This document shows positions 11,206 through 22,708 of a DNA stretch of 64,000 bases, in pieces (position 1 is the first letter of the stretch; the number at the start of each line of letters is the position of its first letter). Source of the stretch: Hawksworthiomyces lignivorus. Lineage: Eukaryota > Ascomycota > Sordariomycetes > Ophiostomatales > Ophiostomataceae. Location: positions 312,810-376,809 of the forward strand of contig NTMA01000029.1 of NCBI GenBank assembly GCA_002917075.1, in the 5' to 3' direction. Made by a program: the position numbers and the translations under genes. Under the pieces are notes generated by a model that saw only the letters and a list, made by a program, of their open reading frames with translations, had not been told where the DNA came from and ran no database searches.

Positions 11206-11782
11206 ACTGCCACCGTCTTTGGCCGGAGTTGGCGTGTTCCGTACGTCAGAGTCCAAAGATACCAGGATCTCAAAATCGTCTAATTGTTATTTTACGTTTT
11301 AGAGTCGATCTTTTTTTTTTTTGTTATTTCGAAAATTACTGCAGCTGCTTTGAAATCTGGCTTTCGGGTTTCGCCCAAATGAATGGAGGCTGAGCATGCG
11401 CCTAGTATTGTAGCCTCACGAGACAGCGTGGATAATTTACCTGGAAGCTCCGGTATCGTGTTTTTTTCTTGGGTAGCATTCCGCAGCCGTCCTCCCAACA
11501 AGGTGGGTTGTTGAAGAAGAGCAGTCCCACAGTTGAGCGCCCCATCCAATAGTCTTCTGCTCACTTGTCGTATCCTCTACATTAATTTGCGTCACCTCGC
11601 GCAAAATTCACGCCGATCCCACAACACAAGTAATCTGCAACAGTTATTTAGCTTTAAATGCTCTTGAATGAAATTTTGTTATTGCTAGTTTGCTTCGCTA
11701 CCCTCTTGCATATCTGTTGCCTTTAATTCTTATTTACAGTTCTCCTTTCTAGCAATCTCTCCCTGCACGGACTGCAATTGGT
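11206..11782. other. Intergenic, no gene seen
   Basis: A 577-bp AT-rich gap between two minus-strand genes. It holds the promoter of the GFA gene and the 3' flank of the aldo/keto reductase gene. No recognisable product in any frame. Confidence 0.4.
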
Positions 11783-12898
11783 TTAGTTCTTGTTCTTTGG
11801 CAGCGGCGTGTCGGCGAACAAGTGGCTTCCCATCCCCTCCGGATACCGGCCGCCGATCACCTCGGTCGCCTCAATCGCTTTGCGGATGGAGCTGTCCTCC
11901 TCGTCGGTCAGCTGCACGCTCAGCGCAGCCATGTTGGCATCGTAGTTCTTGACGCGGGTCGTGCCCGGAATGGGGATCACCATCTCCCACTGGCGCAGCA
12001 GCCACGCGAGCGACAGCTGGCTCGATGTGATGCCCTTTGTCTTAGCTAGCGCCTCTAGGTCGCTGACGAGCTTGAGGTTCTTGGGGAAGTTCTCGGCCGA
12101 AAAGCGCGGTGCAAAGCGGCGGAAGTCGCCCGGCTCAAAGTCGTCCGGCGATCGGAGCGTGCCGGTCAGCATGCCGCGGCCGAGCGGGGAATATGCGACC
12201 ACGGCAATGCCGAGCTCCTTGCAGGTGTTGAGCAAGTTGATCTCCGGGCTCTCAATGTCCATGGAGAAGGCGCTGTACTCGATCTGCAGGGCTGAAACCG
12301 GGTGTACTGCGTGGGCGCGGCGCAGCGTGTCGGCCGACACCTCAGACAGGCCGATATGCTTAATCTTGCCCTGTCTGCGAGAGAACGTCAACTCTACGTC
12401 TACTTCATATATTTCCTACTTTCTTTTGATTCTTGAAGGGAAGAAAAAGGAAACTCACTTCTTCAGGTCCGCAAGAGCCTCCATGGTCTCTTCGATGGGA
12501 GTCACCGTGTCGACACGGTGGACGTAGTAGAGATCAATGCTGTCCACGCCAAGACGCGACAGGCTCTTCTTGCAGGCCTCGTACGCATACGGAGCGTCTG
12601 ACCGCACAGACCATTTGCCTGAATCGCCTCTTACATTGGCAAATTTAGTCGCGAGGAAGATTGTCTCCCGCTTGCCTGGGTTCTTCTTAAACCACTTGCC
12701 GAGCAGATCTTCACTGTCGCCGTACATATCGGCCGTGTCCCAGAAGCGGTTGCCTGACTCATACACATGGTCGAGGAAGGCAAAACGCTGCTCGTCCGAA
12801 CTGGCTGTGCCGTAAAAGGCACTGAGACCCATCAGGCCAATGCCGATGGCCGTGACCTGTGGTCCGTCTTTTCCGAGCTGGCGAGTTGGATAAGGCAT
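11783..12898 (-). CDS. Aldo/keto reductase (AKR13-like)
   Basis: Two exons (12898-12459 and 12374-11783) are joined in phase 2 by an 84-nt intron with GTGAGT donor and GCAG acceptor, giving 343 aa. The sequence covers a full (beta/alpha)8 aldo/keto reductase. The catalytic tetrad is visible: Asp54 and Tyr59 in DTADMYG, Lys85 in ATKFAN, His127 in YVHRVD. The NADPH-binding end has [15 protein letters not shown]. Family enzymes reduce aldehydes or ketones with NADPH in the cytosol. The arrangement [12 protein letters not shown] plus LGRGMLTG is typical of the AKR13/YakC group, including pyridoxal reductase-like enzymes. The physiological substrate is unknown. Confidence 0.92.
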
Positions 12899-14821
12899 TG
12901 CGATATGCGGTGGAAAGAGAATCAGAGATGCAGAGGACTTTATTTTCTTTAGGAAGGAGATTCTGGAACTGGGAGTTGGTGCTAGCTCCCGATTGAATAC
13001 TCTTCAGAGGAAATCGCTTCATACTTTTATACTTGGGAGAGCGTCCCTGGCTCCCTGGCTCCCTGGCCTACGAGCACTAACAGTTTGGGACCTTTCTGTC
13101 CTGTGTCTACATAGCTTCTCTGCTGGCGCCATTGTCTCGTCAGGCACCAATGAAATGCTTTTCTCGAAGCTCGAAAGACCATATATTTTGGGGTAGCTCG
13201 ACTTAATTTTGGTACTGCAGCAAACCAAAGTCGCGAGTGTCGTAAACTCCGGCTGCTAGTGATGTATGTAGCATGGGGTTAAAGGCTTTCGCGATTAAGA
13301 ATGGATGATGTAATGGACTTGAAGAAACCACGGCCTGCTTATTTCAACATTGCTTTTTCCGTTCTTTGCTTAATAGAGAAGATGGCTGTCCGATTATTCA
13401 CGTCACAAACTCAAAAAGGAAATGCCTTAAACCCTATCGCCTTATTATCTCCGCAGACATTTGAGCATGGCAGCATGCTCTGGAGTATATGTAAACGGGT
13501 TTGATATTCTTTTACAAGTAAAAATATGTGGAAAAATAACTTCCATGGATTATCCGTCGGCCGTCGCACTTAAGAGTTCTGCAAGGCTCAAACATTACCA
13601 GATGGTACTGTTAGGTTCTATCTCCGTTCGTGAAGCATACACTGGTGCTGTGCCTCTCGCCTTCTCAGCACACCAGGTGTGATTTACAACCACACGCCTG
13701 GCAGACCTGATAACTTCTCAAGACACGATATCTGACAGACAGTCGACCGACATTCGTAGTCATGGCAGTACAATATGGTGGTGGGGTTTTAGTCTTTATT
13801 CAAGCGCCTGTCATATCATTGTTGCAAATACAACTACGAAAGTAGTGCAACGCCGAACCAAAACGAATACACATCAGACGGCTGAATCGATTAAACCGCC
13901 GTAAAGCAAAGTATCATGGCATTCGAGAGGCCCATACCAAGGAAACAATCGGATGCGCCTCCAATAGCGACAGCTCAAAGGAAAGTCGGATTGAAGTAGC
14001 AGTGCTTATGCAGATACTGCCAATGGATGTTTTGACAGAAACGAGGAACCAATCATATCCACCATTGGAATCCTACAAAGTCATATCTGTTGGTGCTAGG
14101 GTGGTGGTGTGAAACACTCGCAAAATGTGGTGAAAAGCCGACACTGAAAGATGTTATGGGCTTCTGTCCTGCCTTTCACCGACAATCAAATATCTTCTGT
14201 ATCTCGCCGTATTCGCTTTTTTGTCAGAGGTAGTGGCATATGTGCCCAGCAGAAAGTGAGGGGCAACCGACTTTCTCCTGTCACACTATGATTCGTCAGG
14301 ATCATTCATCTCGAACGCAGAAATGATATTCAAGCCTACGGAGTACGGAATACAATGGATCCCAATCGGAGTTGTAACTTTTGGAGACATGGCAATCAGG
14401 CAGCGGCATTTTCGTTCATTTGTTTACCATGTCGCGGTGACAAGGTGGTTGTGATAACCCGAAATTCCGACCTTCTTTTCATAGAGGTACAGTATGTAGC
14501 AGAATTGAAAATCGATGTCGAAAATAATATTGCGTGCTGTTGTTTTATCTGATTACCCAGGCGACGGTTTTATGTATATGCTGTAACATCGAATCAACCA
14601 ACGAGCGTCGCTGGAATTTGGCTGCCTGTCGCCAAGGAACTACACCTCTCATTTTGCAGTCGCATTGGCTTGTTCATCAAAAGATACAAATAACGGGACT
14701 GTGCCTATTCTCATCTCGAAAGGCAAAAAGAAAGACAACAGCAAAGCAAACCAAAAATCAGCAACAGAAGCCAGTATACTCTATTTACAACTCTTTACTT
14801 AAAAAGAAAAGCCCAGAAGAC
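12899..14821. other. Gene-poor interval
   Basis: A 1.9 kb AT-rich interval between the divergent aldo/keto reductase and the 126-aa orphan gene. I found only short unrecognisable frames. A triplicated 8-mer (tccctggc) lies at 13044-13067. Confidence 0.45.
13044..13067. repeat. 8-bp tandem repeat x3
   Basis: The unit tccctggc occurs three times head to tail, about 150 bp upstream of the aldo/keto reductase start. It could be a clustered regulatory site or slippage product. Confidence 0.85.
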
Positions 14822-15202
14822 ATGGCTACCGTCGCAGACCAATACAACGGCCCCAGCGCCAGAGAGATGATCGATTCTCACACTCTCGCCAAGGAGACCA
14901 TAGCCCGCCACGGCAGAGGTTCCCAGGCCATCTTCGACGATCAGAACATCAGACACCTGCGCCAATTTGTGAACGACCCCCCTACCGAGCGGACGGCCGT
15001 CCTGCACAGGCTGGGCTTGGAGGGCAAGCCCCTGGACGAGGCCATCGCGACGTTCAGCGTCAAGGGCGAGCACTCGCTCGTCGATTACGTGGCCGTCACG
15101 TACGGCACGGAGAAGACGGCGCTGACCGATGATGAGATTACAGCGCTGCGGGAATGGTATGCCAACGGAGGCGGGCAGACCGAAGGCGACAAGGCGGAAT
15201 AG
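14822..15202 (+). CDS. Orphan 126-aa acidic protein
   Basis: An intronless frame begins with ATGGCTACCGTC in good context and encodes 126 aa. The coding stretch is far more GC-rich and codon-biased than the surrounding AT-rich DNA, supporting a real gene. The protein is soluble, with no signal peptide or membrane segment. It seems mostly helical and ends in a Gly/Glu-rich tail after LREWYANGGG. I do not recognise a family. The motif HTLAKETIARHGRGSQAIFD and the segment LTDDEITALREW could serve as search handles. The next gene is convergent. Confidence 0.65.
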   Translation: MATVADQYNGPSAREMIDSHTLAKETIARHGRGSQAIFDDQNIRHLRQFVNDPPTERTAVLHRLGLEGKPLDEAIATFSVKGEHSLVDYVAVTYGTEKTALTDDEITALREWYANGGGQTEGDKAE

Positions 15203-15430
15203 ATGTGGCCAGATGGACATCAAAGATGAGAGCAAGAAAGTCTGATTATAAACAATATCCCATATTCGTGTTCAATGCAATGCCGTTGTCTATATCGTTG
15301 CCTCTCGCCAAAATAATTCAAATAGAAGAAAGCGAAAACGTTTAGCCTCTCAAAAAGAGAATAAAAGACAACGCAACACTCCCACTCATGCTTTTTGACC
15401 TTAAGGTATCTGTCCAGCCGAGGAGCGGCG

Positions 15431-16317
15431 CTACTCTGGCGCCTCTATGATGTCACCGTATGACTGGATCAAAAACTCAAGAACGTCTTGGCTCTGCTTG
15501 TGTTTGTTGATGTCCAACCCCTCTCCGCCTTCGGTGAAGATGCTGGGATGAAAGACAGCAGCCAGGCTCGCTGCCGGCATCCGGGTCTCGTCAGCGTGCG
15601 CCGCGAACACGGCTAGCAGATCAAGCATGTAGAGGAGCAGATGGCGGTTCTCTGTAGGAAGGTCGTGGACTAGAGCGCGATACGTCGCTATCTGCTTGCC
15701 TTTGTCACCGCCGATGTCGCCGTGCAAGGGTGCCAGAAAGCGGTCATAAAGTGTAAGTGGAATCACCGGTTCCGGTAGCCGCGTTAGGTAGCGTCGCAAA
15801 AGATCGGCAGCGTCCTCCGCGCTATAGTCGTTCCAGTCGACGAAATTCGCTCCATAGTCGTGGTCGGGCCTGTCAAATATATCCTGGAGCGCGGCAATGC
15901 GGCGGGCGAGGCCTGGCCGACGAAATATGCCATCGCTATGGATGCCTGGAGGCAATTGTCACAAAAGGAGGTCTGGTTAGCATTTGCCTATGTCCGAAGT
16001 TGCAAGGGAGAGGAGCATTCGTACGTACCGACCTCTCTCAACCGCAATCCGCATTTGTCGACAACAACGGGGATGATGACGTCAATGGACTGAGCGCCCC
16101 CAGTTATGCCGCCACCGCCATATTCCAGCGTCGTATGAGTTCCTGCATATTGTAGACTCTGCGCTAGAGGAATCGAAAAGACACCTATTGCGGGTGGTTC
16201 TGTGTAGAACGATTGATTTAATTAGTAGTGCAAAACGTCTCGACGAAGCTGATCTGGTGAACTGCGAATCTTACTATTAACTTCGTTAGAACGACGCGTC
16301 TTTGTGAGCTTGTGCAT
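15431..16317 (-). CDS. Small RhoGAP-domain protein
   Basis: Three exons (16317-16275, 16199-16029, 15945-15431) are inferred from splice signals and frame continuity, giving 242 aa. Nearly the whole protein is a RhoGAP domain. It opens with GVFSIPLAQSLQ, continues IPVVVDKCGLRLREVG across intron 2, and has the arginine finger in HSDGIFRR (Arg80). LPEPVIPLTLYDRF and NRHLLLYMLDLL are further conserved blocks. RhoGAPs switch off Rho/Rac/Cdc42 GTPases by stimulating GTP hydrolysis and so affect actin and polarity. It is unusual in having no recognisable extra domain; more N-terminal exons beyond 16317 are possible. Confidence 0.8.
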
Positions 16318-16809
16318 CTTTCTAGCAGACAATTGAGAAATATCAAATTTCGTAACGAATTAAGGTCGACTGCGCCGAAGCACAGTTAGAATTTTCTCAG
16401 AAGAGTGGAAAGAAAAATACTAATTCAAAATCAGACTTGAAATAGACTGATGCTAGTCTATGAAATGAAACTTGGCTAGGAGACTCATCATCCGGATTAT
16501 GCGATCGTTCCTTGTGCCCTGTAGAATCCGCCGAAAGTGGCGCGCTACGGCTGAGTTCCTGCATGTGTGTTGGATGGGCTGACAGGCTCAGAAACAGGTG
16601 TGCTTTGTTCGTTATCCGACTTATCCTGTTTGTATATGCAAATCATGTTAATATTAGGTATTAATTGTCTGAAGCATCTTTCGTTTAGCCAGTGCCCAAC
16701 ACTTGGGTAGCTAAACGGATGCTGAATAGGCCATAAACTAACACGATAAACGTACGCGACATCTCAACAAGACATCCTTTTATGTCTCGCATTCCCTGCA
16801 CACGAAAAT
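16318..16809. other. Intergenic, no gene seen
   Basis: A 492-bp AT-rich gap holding the 5' flank of the RhoGAP gene and the 3' flank of the VWA-Vint gene, both on the minus strand. A missed N-terminal RhoGAP exon could lie here, but I could not identify one. Confidence 0.35.
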
Positions 16810-19288
16810 TCATTTTCTCGTATGCCACTGCCGCCAGTTACTACGTGCCGAGCCACCATTCACAATAAGGCCGTCCTTTCTAACGTCGAGCGACGCTAGG
16901 CTTCGGCTTACTGCAGAATAATCTCCAAAAAAGCTATGGACCCGGACATCGTCTACGCCGTCCTCCTTTGTCGTTAAGCCGTGTCCGAGGGTCACGACCC
17001 AGCTACCTTCAATACTAATAGCATGAGAGTCTACGTCCCGGTCTGGCTGCAGCAGTACAGAGTAGATTGAGCCAGTGTAGCGGACAGTCGGGTTCCTCCT
17101 TGCTGATGGGTCCTGGCACGGAAACACCCAATGCTTGCCGTTGTGTGAGACCGGATGCCATGCAGTAATGAGTAGTCGGCCTATGGACACCATAGGCACG
17201 CTACTTACTGGTGTCTTCAGCACAGCTGCCACAGCCCGAGGACCGCGAGGTGTTGAGACGTGCATTCCCCTCCGCAAACGATGAACACGGATACGCCTGC
17301 CATCGGCGAGAGTTACGCGGCAGAAACTGGCAAAACATGGCCCGCTGGCGCTGCGATAGCTTCTCATGTCGATATTTGCGCTGGAAACAGCTCCAGCGTT
17401 TGTCGGCATGTACCGCATATAATTTCCGTGCCCGTACGACCTGGGGACGCTAGGAGGCTTACTGGGCTTAGGTGCCGGCAAAGTGTCAAAGGCCGTATCT
17501 AAGGCGTCGCGGCACGCGATGAACAGAGGGCTGCGTGCCCCGTACAGAAGCGGGCCGTCATCTTTGAAAGAGTTGCATTGTTGTGACGTATGCGCACATT
17601 GCAGACTGGGCAAATAATGCATCCCCCAACGTCGGAAAAAGGAGAATTTCGAAAGCGCCATCTGCACCTGACCCTTGATGTCGACCATGAGAGCGGCACA
17701 AGCCGCGTCATTAGCGTTTTGAGCTTTAGCAGCAGGAAGTTTCTCGATTAGATCGGTTAGCGACTTAACAAGACTGTCAGAGTATTTGACGGCCACGTGT
17801 TCATCCAAAGGCGATAATGGAATAAGAGAAGAAAGGAAGCTGCACAGCATAGAGCGTGAGATATGGAAAGCGACCTCTCCAGGAGACAGACTGCTGCTTT
17901 CAAGGATTTCGTAGGACTCTTCGGTATCTGGACTTGGAGATTCGCCGCCTAAATGGCATCGTGCTGCGCACTGAATCAGGTCCGTTGTCATTTGGTGGTA
18001 CTCAAGTACGGCACTTAAAAGGACGGGGCCGTCTACATCGGTATCTATCGTGTAGCGAAGGTATACATCGCGAGACTGGCCATACTGGATGCTTCCAAGC
18101 GGGATTGCAAGCAGCTGCTCGCTACTGTCATCCCCCAAGAGAGTAGGACCTTGTACGCTGAGGACTTCGCCAATGGTCTGCTCTAAATTCAGTCCCTTGG
18201 GGTAGGTAAGCCGTAGGGCCGCATTCGTGGCAAAGGTTGCTTGCATGTTGGCAACAGCGTGAACAAAAACAGTACCCTAGACGGTCAGATTCTATGCTCA
18301 AGTCAAGGGCGCGTGAATTATAAAAGAAGATGTACGTAGGGGGGTAGAAAGAGGGGCTAACAATCATTCCAGCGTCTGGTATAAATGAGTAATTTCCACC
18401 GGTAAATTCAGATATGGACTTGAGCAGACCAGAACGCAGGTGGTATCCAAATCCGAAAGTATGAATAGGTGCTGGAATGGGACCGATTGTTCGCATTTTT
18501 GGGATATATCCTTGTGGTGGTGACCTTGATAGACACAATTAGCTCCTGGAAGCAGAGACCAACGAAGCAGAAAAATAGCACATACATGAAATTTGGCATG
18601 CCGTCGGTCAGGACCATGATGGCAGGGACACGGCCAGAGTCAGTTTTGTCTTTGAACAGACTGATACCGGTAAGCATTCCCTGCCACAGATTGGTGGAAT
18701 CGAGAGGCACCATAGATTCGATTTTTTCGTTGGCACCCTTCTTGTTTGCAGAGGTCATGGGAATGAGCTGCTGAAGCACTTCTACGCCGGTAGAGAACGT
18801 CACAATACCGAGACGGTCCCCCTCATCTAGAGTCTCGAGAATAGTACGAGCAGCATGTTTGACTAGGTCGAGGACAGAAAGGCCATTGCTTTCAGCCACT
18901 TCGTCGTCAACGGTTGGAACGGGCGCATCCTCGGCCATACTGCCCGAGACGTCGATGACAAGGACGATATCGCAAGGTACGTGTTTAAGCTTGCTAGTGC
19001 CGGCACCGTCATCGTCGGCACCTGGCATTTCTAGCGGAGTTACTTTGATTATTACGCCATCATCGGACGATAGGCGGTGAATTGCAACCGAAGCGTGACC
19101 CTTGTGTTTCGGGCGGACGGCCAGCGCCTGGTTGCCATGCGCATCCTTTTTACCACGAGCAGACGAGAAAATTGGCACACGAACCTGACCACAAATGTTA
19201 GCACGAGCGATAAGATAACACAAGGAAGTAAATGGAGAAGGTAGCTGGAAGGAATTTGGGGAACCCGGGCGAGAGACGACCTCACCAT
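16810..19288 (-). CDS. VWA-Vwaint-Vint (Hint-fold) protein
   Basis: Four exons: ATG at 19288-19286, 19184-18586, 18524-18362 and 18276-16810, giving 743 aa. A von Willebrand A domain spans about residues 70-240, with the metal-site motif DVSGSM (Asp79, Ser81, Ser83) and LTDGMPN. It is followed by a beta-rich Vwaint region and a C-terminal Vint (Hint-domain) region starting GPCFASFCRVTLADG, with TAWHPV and VTLGHGL blocks. This architecture is known from fungi and protists. Hint folds include self-splicing inteins and Hedgehog autoprocessing domains, so autoproteolysis is conceivable but untested. The first exon would consist only of the start codon, which is the weakest part of the model. Internal splicing is well supported by restored motifs (NFM-SPPQGYIPK, DAGMI-GTVFVHAV). 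Confidence 0.83.
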
Positions 19289-22200
19289 GATAAAGATGTA
19301 CACGCTCTGCAATCGGATTTTCGCAATGTCTTAGGGGCAAGTAGATCGAGAACAATTGGCTGTGAAGAATACGAAACCAGTGCGACGATGGTGCGGAAGC
19401 AACGAATGGCTAGATAGCAAACGAAGAAGCGATAACAAGATGCGAGAAAAGTAAAAAGGGGAAATATATCGCTCCTTTAAGACGGGCTCCTAGTAGTTAT
19501 ATGCTAGGAATACGAGTAGGACAGATTGGAGTATGTGGCATATATTGATTTAGTGAAAAGAGGTTACTAGAGAAAGGAAAGACGATGAATCAATCACAAA
19601 GAGGCCCATAGTCTAGGCCTGGCCGATGCAATCTTTCCCATCTTGGACAAAGGAGTGAATTTACCTTTCCTGTTTGCAGTATGCTTTACGATACTATCGA
19701 CTGTTAGATTCGGCTTTCTTTTTTCCTACTTTTTTTTTGTTAGAGATATGGAGACAATACGGAGTTGGCAGCTGATACGGCGTTCTGCCTCAAAATACTG
19801 CCTCCAGAAAAAGCCTTGCAGAATGCCTGCCATGGAAAGTCTCCAATCAGAACGAATCTTTATTATGGTCGGCCAATAGACGGCACTTTAAGAAAGCCAA
19901 GAAGCCAGGATAAGCTCCTTACAAAGCTAGACAAAATTATGAGGGGTTACGATGCACAGCCAGGTAACAGGAATTTTGCCTTGTTAAGGTACTCCTTCCC
20001 AATGTTCCTGGCGGCGAAGAATAGGAGGCCAACTGTGCACTTACTGATCCACCTCACTGTGGCCCTAATAGAACCCGCCTTGCTCAAACTATAGGGTAAA
20101 TTACGATGCCGCCACAGCCCCGTCATCAATTGTAAAGGCGACAGAATCCGCCAAAATGTGGACATAAACAGTTTCGCAATAGGCTGGTAAATTGTGTGCG
20201 CGCCTTAGAGGCACATCCCCTGGTGTTTGTGCAATGCCACCTGCGAAAATAGGCAATAAAGCCAGGCACCCTGCTGTGCAAGACAAGGAAGGACAGAAGC
20301 TCCTTCCTGACCCTGCCTCGGTGGCCTATTCGCGGTCCTGGCAAAATCATGGAATGTCAAGAAGTCCTGCAAAAAGGCGAGAGGAATTGAGCGAAAGCAA
20401 TGCCATGCCAAATGTCCGACGATAAAGTAAAGAATATGTATTTATTCAATTTTTTTTTCTTGTGCGAATTGAGAGGCAGCCGCGGCACAGTGGGACTTGT
20501 GAAAGGCGAAACGCCTGTTCAAGGCGAAATAAAAGCCCCTCTACTCCAGTCCGAGAGATGTGTGAGAAACAAGTTGAGGCAGAAAGTTCAAATATGACTT
20601 CATAGTCGCGGAATGCTTGCGACCTCCGGCCAGACCTAGTGGCGGCTATTGCGTTGAATCGTGTGTTGTCTTGTGCGTCGCCTTGTGCATCGTCTCCATC
20701 GTGGTAGGGCTGAGTCGGTGCTGGTTTGGACGTGCGAAATAGCAGAGACGCGGTACATCTGTCCCCCCCCTCCCTGAATCTCTTGCGGTCCTGCCTCATC
20801 TCGATTCTTCTGGGAGCACAAAGAACGCCCATAGATCACCCTAGCAAAAAGCTCTTGATGATGTAGACGCAGCTCTGCTGATTGGCAGTTTTTGTGTGCG
20901 CTGCCCTTTCCAAGGGTTGAAGTGACGTTATGGCAGCATTGTATTAGCGGTTGGCTAATTTTCATGCAAGGGAATCTCCCTCACATTTCAATGGATATTG
21001 TGCCGCCCTAACAAGCTACCCTTTAATATACCTTTCCCAAATCTTGCGCATCTCGCTGAAACTACGTCACGGGGCTGCCGCAAAGTTAGAAAAGAAAACC
21101 CTGCTTCTTGAATCGACCGTCCCTCTCAGCGCCCACTGATACCAATGACCAATTCCTGGGAGTCAAACAATGGATGCTATTGGCTGCGGATCGTTCTCCG
21201 TGGCAGCCAAACGTTTGTGTTCGTCTCAAATGCGGGGAAGGTCGCTAATGGCACGAGGAAACTGAAGTTGAAAGAGAAAAAAGATGGTGTGAATGGACGC
21301 TTTAGTTTAATTATGTCGTTGACTATGTCGTCCATCAAGAAAGCCCCCGAAACAACTAGGAGAGATGTCGACCACTCGTTTGTCCTCGTTTGTGCAGGTG
21401 ATTCGTCTCTAATGTCGGTTTCGTATTCCTTCGTCTCGTTTCTTAGTCCTCTACAGTCTGCTTTCGCAAACTTTCTTTGTGGGCGTTGGAGCCGTTCATT
21501 GCTATTTTCTCTTTCCTTCATGGGTTTCCTGTCAGATCGCCATGTTCCCCATTTCTAGATCCTTCTCTCTTCGCTCATTCTTATCCTCCCACTCTGCAGC
21601 CAAGAGGATCTCACATTGCAACTGCATCCAAGCAACCAAAAAATGGAAGCCATCCCGCGCTCAGCTTGTGGGGGTTTCTCTTTTCTTTTCTTATTTTTGG
21701 ATTACTTTGCCTTCAGGGTCTTAAACCTTGCAGCGCTTCTGCACACCTGTAAATCGCTCCGTACCCTCCCGATTTGTTGCCACTCTGATGTGTAGTTTCT
21801 ATTACTGGTTGATTTTTGTTATACTTTCAGGTGTTATCCTATGGATTTCCCGCCGTGCCCGCAACATTAAGGAGCGTTTTCCAAGGCTGCGACCGCTGTC
21901 GCAGGCAGCAACACAAAGTGATGTGCGTTCTCCTCTGCCTGTCACAAGGAGAGAAGTGGTGTGGTGTGTGTTGGGTCCGGGGAAAGTAGGAAAGGAGAGA
22001 AGGGCGAGTTATGGCGGCTACTTGGCTCATTGCATGTTTCTGACCACGTACTCCGCCAAGAATCGATCCAGTCTTCGATGTCGTCTCGCGAAGTGCTCTC
22101 CTGGTGTTGGACTTGTCGTGGGAGAAGGGGTTGTTGGCGCTTACATGGTCTTCTTACACCGTCGTGCCGGATTGCCACTCGCATGGATGCTCTCTCACGC

Positions 22201-22564
22201 CGGCACCCACACTCTCAGACAGCTCCCCACGTTTTTACTCTCGCAGTTTTTCGACCTTTTAGTCTTTCTCCTTCTTTCCCACATTCTTTTTCCCCTCCTC
22301 GAGGCTCTGCTCTTACCTCTCGCTAGGGTAAAGATATCTGCGTATAAAGCTATTTCTCCTTCCCCCTCAGCTTTTTTTTCTTTTCTGTTGCTCTCTTCTT
22401 TCTTTTTCTTTTTCCTCCTCTTTCGCCTTCTAAACCTAGTGGTAGTCTCCTCTAAACGCTCACCTATACGAAGACACAACAAGGTGATAGTATCTACACC
22501 AAGCAACGTTAAACCATATTCCAGCCTACAACTATTTATATTCACTTTAAACGCCTAAGATACA
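19289..22564. other. 3.3 kb gene-poor stretch ending in a pyrimidine-rich leader
   Basis: No convincing gene could be supported. Longer frames (for example 21728-22558 plus, 20446-20832 minus) have low-complexity or inconsistent composition and look accidental. The last 300 bases become strongly CT-rich and lead directly into the 47-aa CxxC microprotein, so they are probably its promoter and 5' leader. Confidence 0.5.
22250..22564 (+). promoter_or_regulatory. CT-rich core promoter/5' leader of the CxxC microprotein
   Basis: The plus strand is dominated by pyrimidine tracts (for example ctctcttctttctttttctt near 22390) and switches to an A/C-rich stretch just before the start codon at 22565. 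CT-rich tracts close to transcription starts are common in strongly expressed filamentous-fungal genes. The transcription start itself is not identifiable. Confidence 0.45.
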
Positions 22565-22708
22565 ATGGACGGTCCTACGACTACAGCGTCGATCAAGCCT
22601 ATGCCCATGAGCGCTTATGCAACCCACTGCCACCTCTGCGGTGGTGTCTTCGTTATCAGCACCACTTGCACCAACTGCTCACATGTACAGTGCGACAAAT
22701 GTCTGTAG
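22565..22708 (+). CDS. 47-aa zinc-ribbon-like microprotein with three CxxC pairs
   Basis: A short intronless frame of 47 codons plus TAG. The second half contains C22xxC25, C35xxC38 and C43xxC46 (HCHLCGG, TCTNCSH, QCDKC). This is a compact pattern strongly suggesting one or two zinc sites, as in small zinc ribbons or the start of a RING-like fold. The first 20 residues are Thr/Pro/Met-rich and probably disordered. The start has adenine at -3. No partner gene is adjacent. I do not know a function; small Cys-rich frames of this style are recurrent in ascomycetes, which favours a genuine gene. Evidence is the Cys spacing and the promoter-like CT-rich leader; transcript data are lacking. Confidence 0.62.
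   Translation: MDGPTTTASIKPMPMSAYATHCHLCGGVFVISTTCTNCSHVQCDKCL

Noticed and set aside
21728..22558. A 276-codon plus-strand open frame ending just before the CxxC microprotein
   Set aside because: Its length comes from CT-rich low-complexity DNA lacking stops; it reads mainly Leu/Phe/Ser and looks like promoter or leader sequence.
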